A stretch of DNA of 13,808 bases, from assembly GCA_045591985.1 (NCBI GenBank), contig JAZNTV010000057.1, positions 1-13,808 on the forward strand. Reading direction: 5' to 3'. The translations under genes were made by a program, and so were the position numbers. Within the stretch, counting starts at the first letter, position 1. Every line of letters starts with the position of its first letter. The notes beneath the pieces were generated by a model, which had not been told where the DNA came from, made no database searches, and worked only from the letters and a program-made list of their open reading frames with translations. Shown in pieces: positions 12,401 through 13,808 of the stretch. This DNA comes from SIG588 sp045591985. Lineage in GTDB: Bacteria > Bacillota > Clostridia > Oscillospirales > Acutalibacteraceae.

Positions 12401-13808
12401 ATCGAGCGCGAAGGAGAAGGAGGAGTTGTGTTCCACGTAACGCAGGCCGTAGAATTCCGTGCCCGGAATCTGCACGGGGGTCAAAATGGACCCGTTCAGT
12501 GCTTTCACACCGGTGGTCACCGCACCGTCCGCGTTGTTAAAGTCGATCTGTGCGTAGGCCGCAAGTTGCGGGATCTCCGTGTTTTCGGAAAGGAGTTCAC
12601 CGCAGGTCGCGCAGGTGACGGTGCCCGTCCAACCCGACGCGTCCGCCGTGGGCGCCTGATACCCTTGCGCCACGATATTGGTGGAGGTGCGGAGCATCTC
12701 GGCGTGCAACGTCTCCTTCATCTCACGGGACGCACCCGCCTCGTTGCAGTAGGTGCTGACTTTGTACACCTCAATACGTTCGATCTTCGCCGCCATAGCG
12801 GTGGAGAAGCGGAAAGAACCGCGGCCGTTCAACCCGTTGGTGAAGCACACTTCGGGGATGTACACGCCGCCCTCACCGTTTTGCACCGTGATGCTGTAGG
12901 CGGGAGCACCCGTCACGGTGTTGTGGTTGGTGCCGCCGTTTTTGTAATGCTGATAGGTGTTGATGCCGATGGAGGTGTTTTCGTTCCCCTCGGTGGTGTA
13001 CACCTTGATGTAGACCGGCTCGTTCGCGCCATGCGAAGAAGCAAGTGCCTTGGTGACGGTGAAGTAGCGGTAGCCCGCCTCGCCGTCGTTATATGCCATG
13101 CCCGACACATCCGGCACGGTAATTTCGGGGTAGTAGTCACACAGCACCTTGCCTGCGCCGAAATCGTAGTAATCGTTCGCAGGGGCAGCGCCGAGGTCTG
13201 CATACTGTGCATCGAACATGCGGACCGACTTGATATAGAAATCGCCCGCGGCATTGGTGCGCTGGAAGTTCAAGCGCATATCATTGCCCCATGCCGCCAC
13301 GTCTTCGGGGGTGAATTCCACGAAGATCAGCGAGGTCTCGTTCGCCTTTACCGTGCCAACCTTCGAATGGCCGACGAAAATGCTGTTGTTACCGACAAAG
13401 CGCAGGAAGTCGCCCGCCGCCGTCGCATAGCATTCGATCGCCACCACCACGTTGGTGTCGGCAGGAACGGCACCCTTCAGGTTGCCGCCCACGTAGAAGC
13501 CGGTCCAGTCGGCGGTCAACTTAATACCGTACATACCGGTATCGCCGATAGCCACCACGTCGGTGTTACCCAGAATCGTGGCAGAATTGTGAACCGGGCC
13601 GGTGCCGAAGTTCGCTTGCAGCGTGCCGCTTGCCGTTTCAAGATACACATACGGCTTCGGCAGATCGCTCGTCGCGGGGATCTCTTCGCCCGTCTTCAGC
13701 GTCGCATCGCAGGTCGCACACTTCACGTCGCCGGTATAGCCCGCTTCGAAGTCGCCGGCATCCGCCGCCCCCACCAGTTTGGTGTTCAGATCGTTCGCCA
13801 ACATATAG
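9446..13808 (-). CDS. Giant modular surface protein with C-terminal dockerin (5' end cut)
   Basis: The frame is open to the right edge, so at least 1453 residues are visible and the start lies outside. Numbering from the first ATG (13804), three modules run at about 46-390, 408-822 and 835-1195. Each has part A (landmark VEYYL, later YIKSITIHD) and part B (YYPQYTV, later FTNGLN then GSFRF). A lysine/alanine helical FIVAR-like region follows (about 1196-1260). Six CxxC pairs lie at 29/32, 398/401, 825/828, 1287/1290, 1328/1331 and 1369/1372, in GYSGDxxCxxC contexts. A type I dockerin (1387-1452) has two calcium loops, each DVDGNGK(I/V)DSTDA. Dockerins bind cohesins, so the protein should join a scaffold or the cell surface. 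Part A resembles carbohydrate-binding beta-sandwiches, but no catalytic domain is recognised. A secretion signal is expected upstream. Confidence 0.9.
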   Translation of the reverse strand, partial: YMLANDLNTKLVGAADAGDFEAGYTGDVKCATCDATLKTGEEIPATSDLPKPYVYLETASGTLQANFGTGPVHNSATILGNTDVVAIGDTGMYGIKLTADWTGFYVGGNLKGAVPADTNVVVAIECYATAAGDFLRFVGNNSIFVGHSKVGTVKANETSLIFVEFTPEDVAAWGNDMRLNFQRTNAAGDFYIKSVRMFDAQYADLGAAPANDYYDFGAGKVLCDYYPEITVPDVSGMAYNDGEAGYRYFTVTKALASSHGANEPVYIKVYTTEGNENTSIGINTYQHYKNGGTNHNTVTGAPAYSITVQNGEGGVYIPEVCFTNGLNGRGSFRFSTAMAAKIERIEVYKVSTYCNEAGASREMKETLHAEMLRTSTNIVAQGYQAPTADASGWTGTVTCATCGELLSENTEIPQLAAYAQIDFNNADGAVTTGVKALNGSILTPVQIPGTEFYGLRYVEHNSSFSFALDAFGVTEEQVLNGEKNLAISVEYYLSSNAGDPRLAFATAGSKNLALYAGYRNTCLDSVCVNPYTAMDIGKLNVATFTVGKDITYHAPAGQFSGVDKITSPVDVETFTMAKALIGGSSVSILGWLHGMTPDKAMYIKSITIHDAADLVPVNEDRGYYYQNFEPVAVDPIYYPQYTVADSYGLAGAPSTAEYYPEDTAQQYVRFNYLYTRVSSDLITVNNAPTPVKLVLIAKEGSDITSLYYQYQISLVDGGAAFSGGKTATFENGRFEVILPDAIFKNGLNNAGSLRFRDTMYVKDGDNYVLQGGDDLEDLLEIQVYDLRENCEAYHDTLFTEANGNLKREGRVESTTTVPGYSGDLYCVHCGVKVADGEDLPLMQPFARLDFSDGTAKYTSVKNVGTSLVPVQIPETDAYGVRIDKHNTGFSFSLVPFGITEEDITSGEKNLAISVEYYLADSTGTPRLTFGTEGSTNMALYGGYNDHCWDAVCVNPADQLKTGKLYMNSFLVGSDHTYVAPKGQFGANDKFDEPREVETLTMAKALVNGSQVSFIVWKDGMNEEKAVYIKSITIYDADEYQVLEQDTSREYIDFEREFATSPVYYPQYTVQDAYGLSYKDVQEPNGADGLEVIYRYFVVTHSKVAADKAKQPVVIRFTMKEESEVTRIALSYQKGKTPEEGLWGHTDVEVFNGVGEIVLEDAAFTNGLNGNTSFRVWNVDRNPVGRDLAMVEVYAIKDKTALTAILDSVAEDTLYKTSASVAQYLAVVEEVKKVADNAWASEEEIAKATADLEAARALLVDCLHDGGKVKVNYVEETCLAEGYSGDMACDDCGFIAEEDKGAVIPAHETEIRNVKEATCTEEGNRGDTWCLVCNKVCKEGQKIARVPHTWDDGVVTKPATKDEAGEITKTCSVCKKATTIVEFDFTAEYGDVDGNGKIDSTDARLVLQYAVKKIPGSALDISVADVDGNGKVDSTDARLILQYAVKKIEKFPVA
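10220..12601 (-). repeat. Two in-tandem A-B protein modules of the dockerin protein
   Basis: Residues about 402-828 and 829-1195 repeat the same order. Shared stretches include GEKNLAISVEYYL, VETxTMAKAL, YIKSITI and YYPQYTV. At DNA level, 21 bases encoding part of GEKNLAIS are identical at 11073-11093 and 12348-12368, so these two modules duplicated more recently than the first module (46-390), which matches only in landmarks. Confidence 0.8.

Noticed and set aside
1..13808. CRISPR array, insertion sequence or integrase
   Set aside because: I found no regularly spaced repeats, transposase or integrase genes in the window, despite the DUF1874-like gene.

Overview
The window looks like chromosome from a spore-forming, anaerobic, gut-type Clostridia member, most likely Oscillospiraceae/Ruminococcaceae. 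Four things point that way: moderately high GC; forespore/engulfment genes (spoVAE, gpr, spoIIP); strong AGGAGG-type ribosome binding sites; and a very large dockerin-bearing protein beside a carbohydrate-active enzyme. The placement is inference from gene content, not from a marker comparison.

Layout. Positions 1-292 hold no convincing gene, but contain a perfect two-way terminator and a diverged 17-base repeat. A small minus-strand gene (293-670) resembles the DUF1874/STIV-B116 fold and has a near-consensus promoter behind five helically phased A-tracts. Next come a possible 55-residue membrane protein (816-983, minus), a striking palindromic block (1041-1106), and a choloylglycine-hydrolase-family amidase (1233-2108, plus). 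The amidase's ribosome binding site lies in a hairpin whose arms recur in its own terminator. A solitary spoVAE (minus) and rpsT (minus) follow. rpsT is divergent from gpr-spoIIP-small membrane protein (plus), an order known from Bacillus.

The conserved order stops where lepA would be expected. Instead there is a cytoplasmic GH38 alpha-mannosidase (5389-8421, plus), convergent with an AraC-family regulator (8483-9319, minus). From 9446 to the window edge runs the 3' part of a giant minus-strand protein. It has three tandem A-B modules, six CxxC mini-motifs, a FIVAR-like helical region and a C-terminal type I dockerin.

How they fit together: gpr (spore-protein protease), spoIIP (engulfment hydrolase) and spoVAE (dipicolinate channel subunit) all serve sporulation, and two have sigma-F/G-like promoter candidates. 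The mannosidase and AraC regulator may form a glycan-use pair, and the dockerin protein suggests a surface scaffold. Nothing here is proven to be a new system. The most unusual signals are the palindromic/small-ORF region at 816-1106, the matched hairpins around the amidase, and the 5' DUF1874-like gene with its repeated tail.
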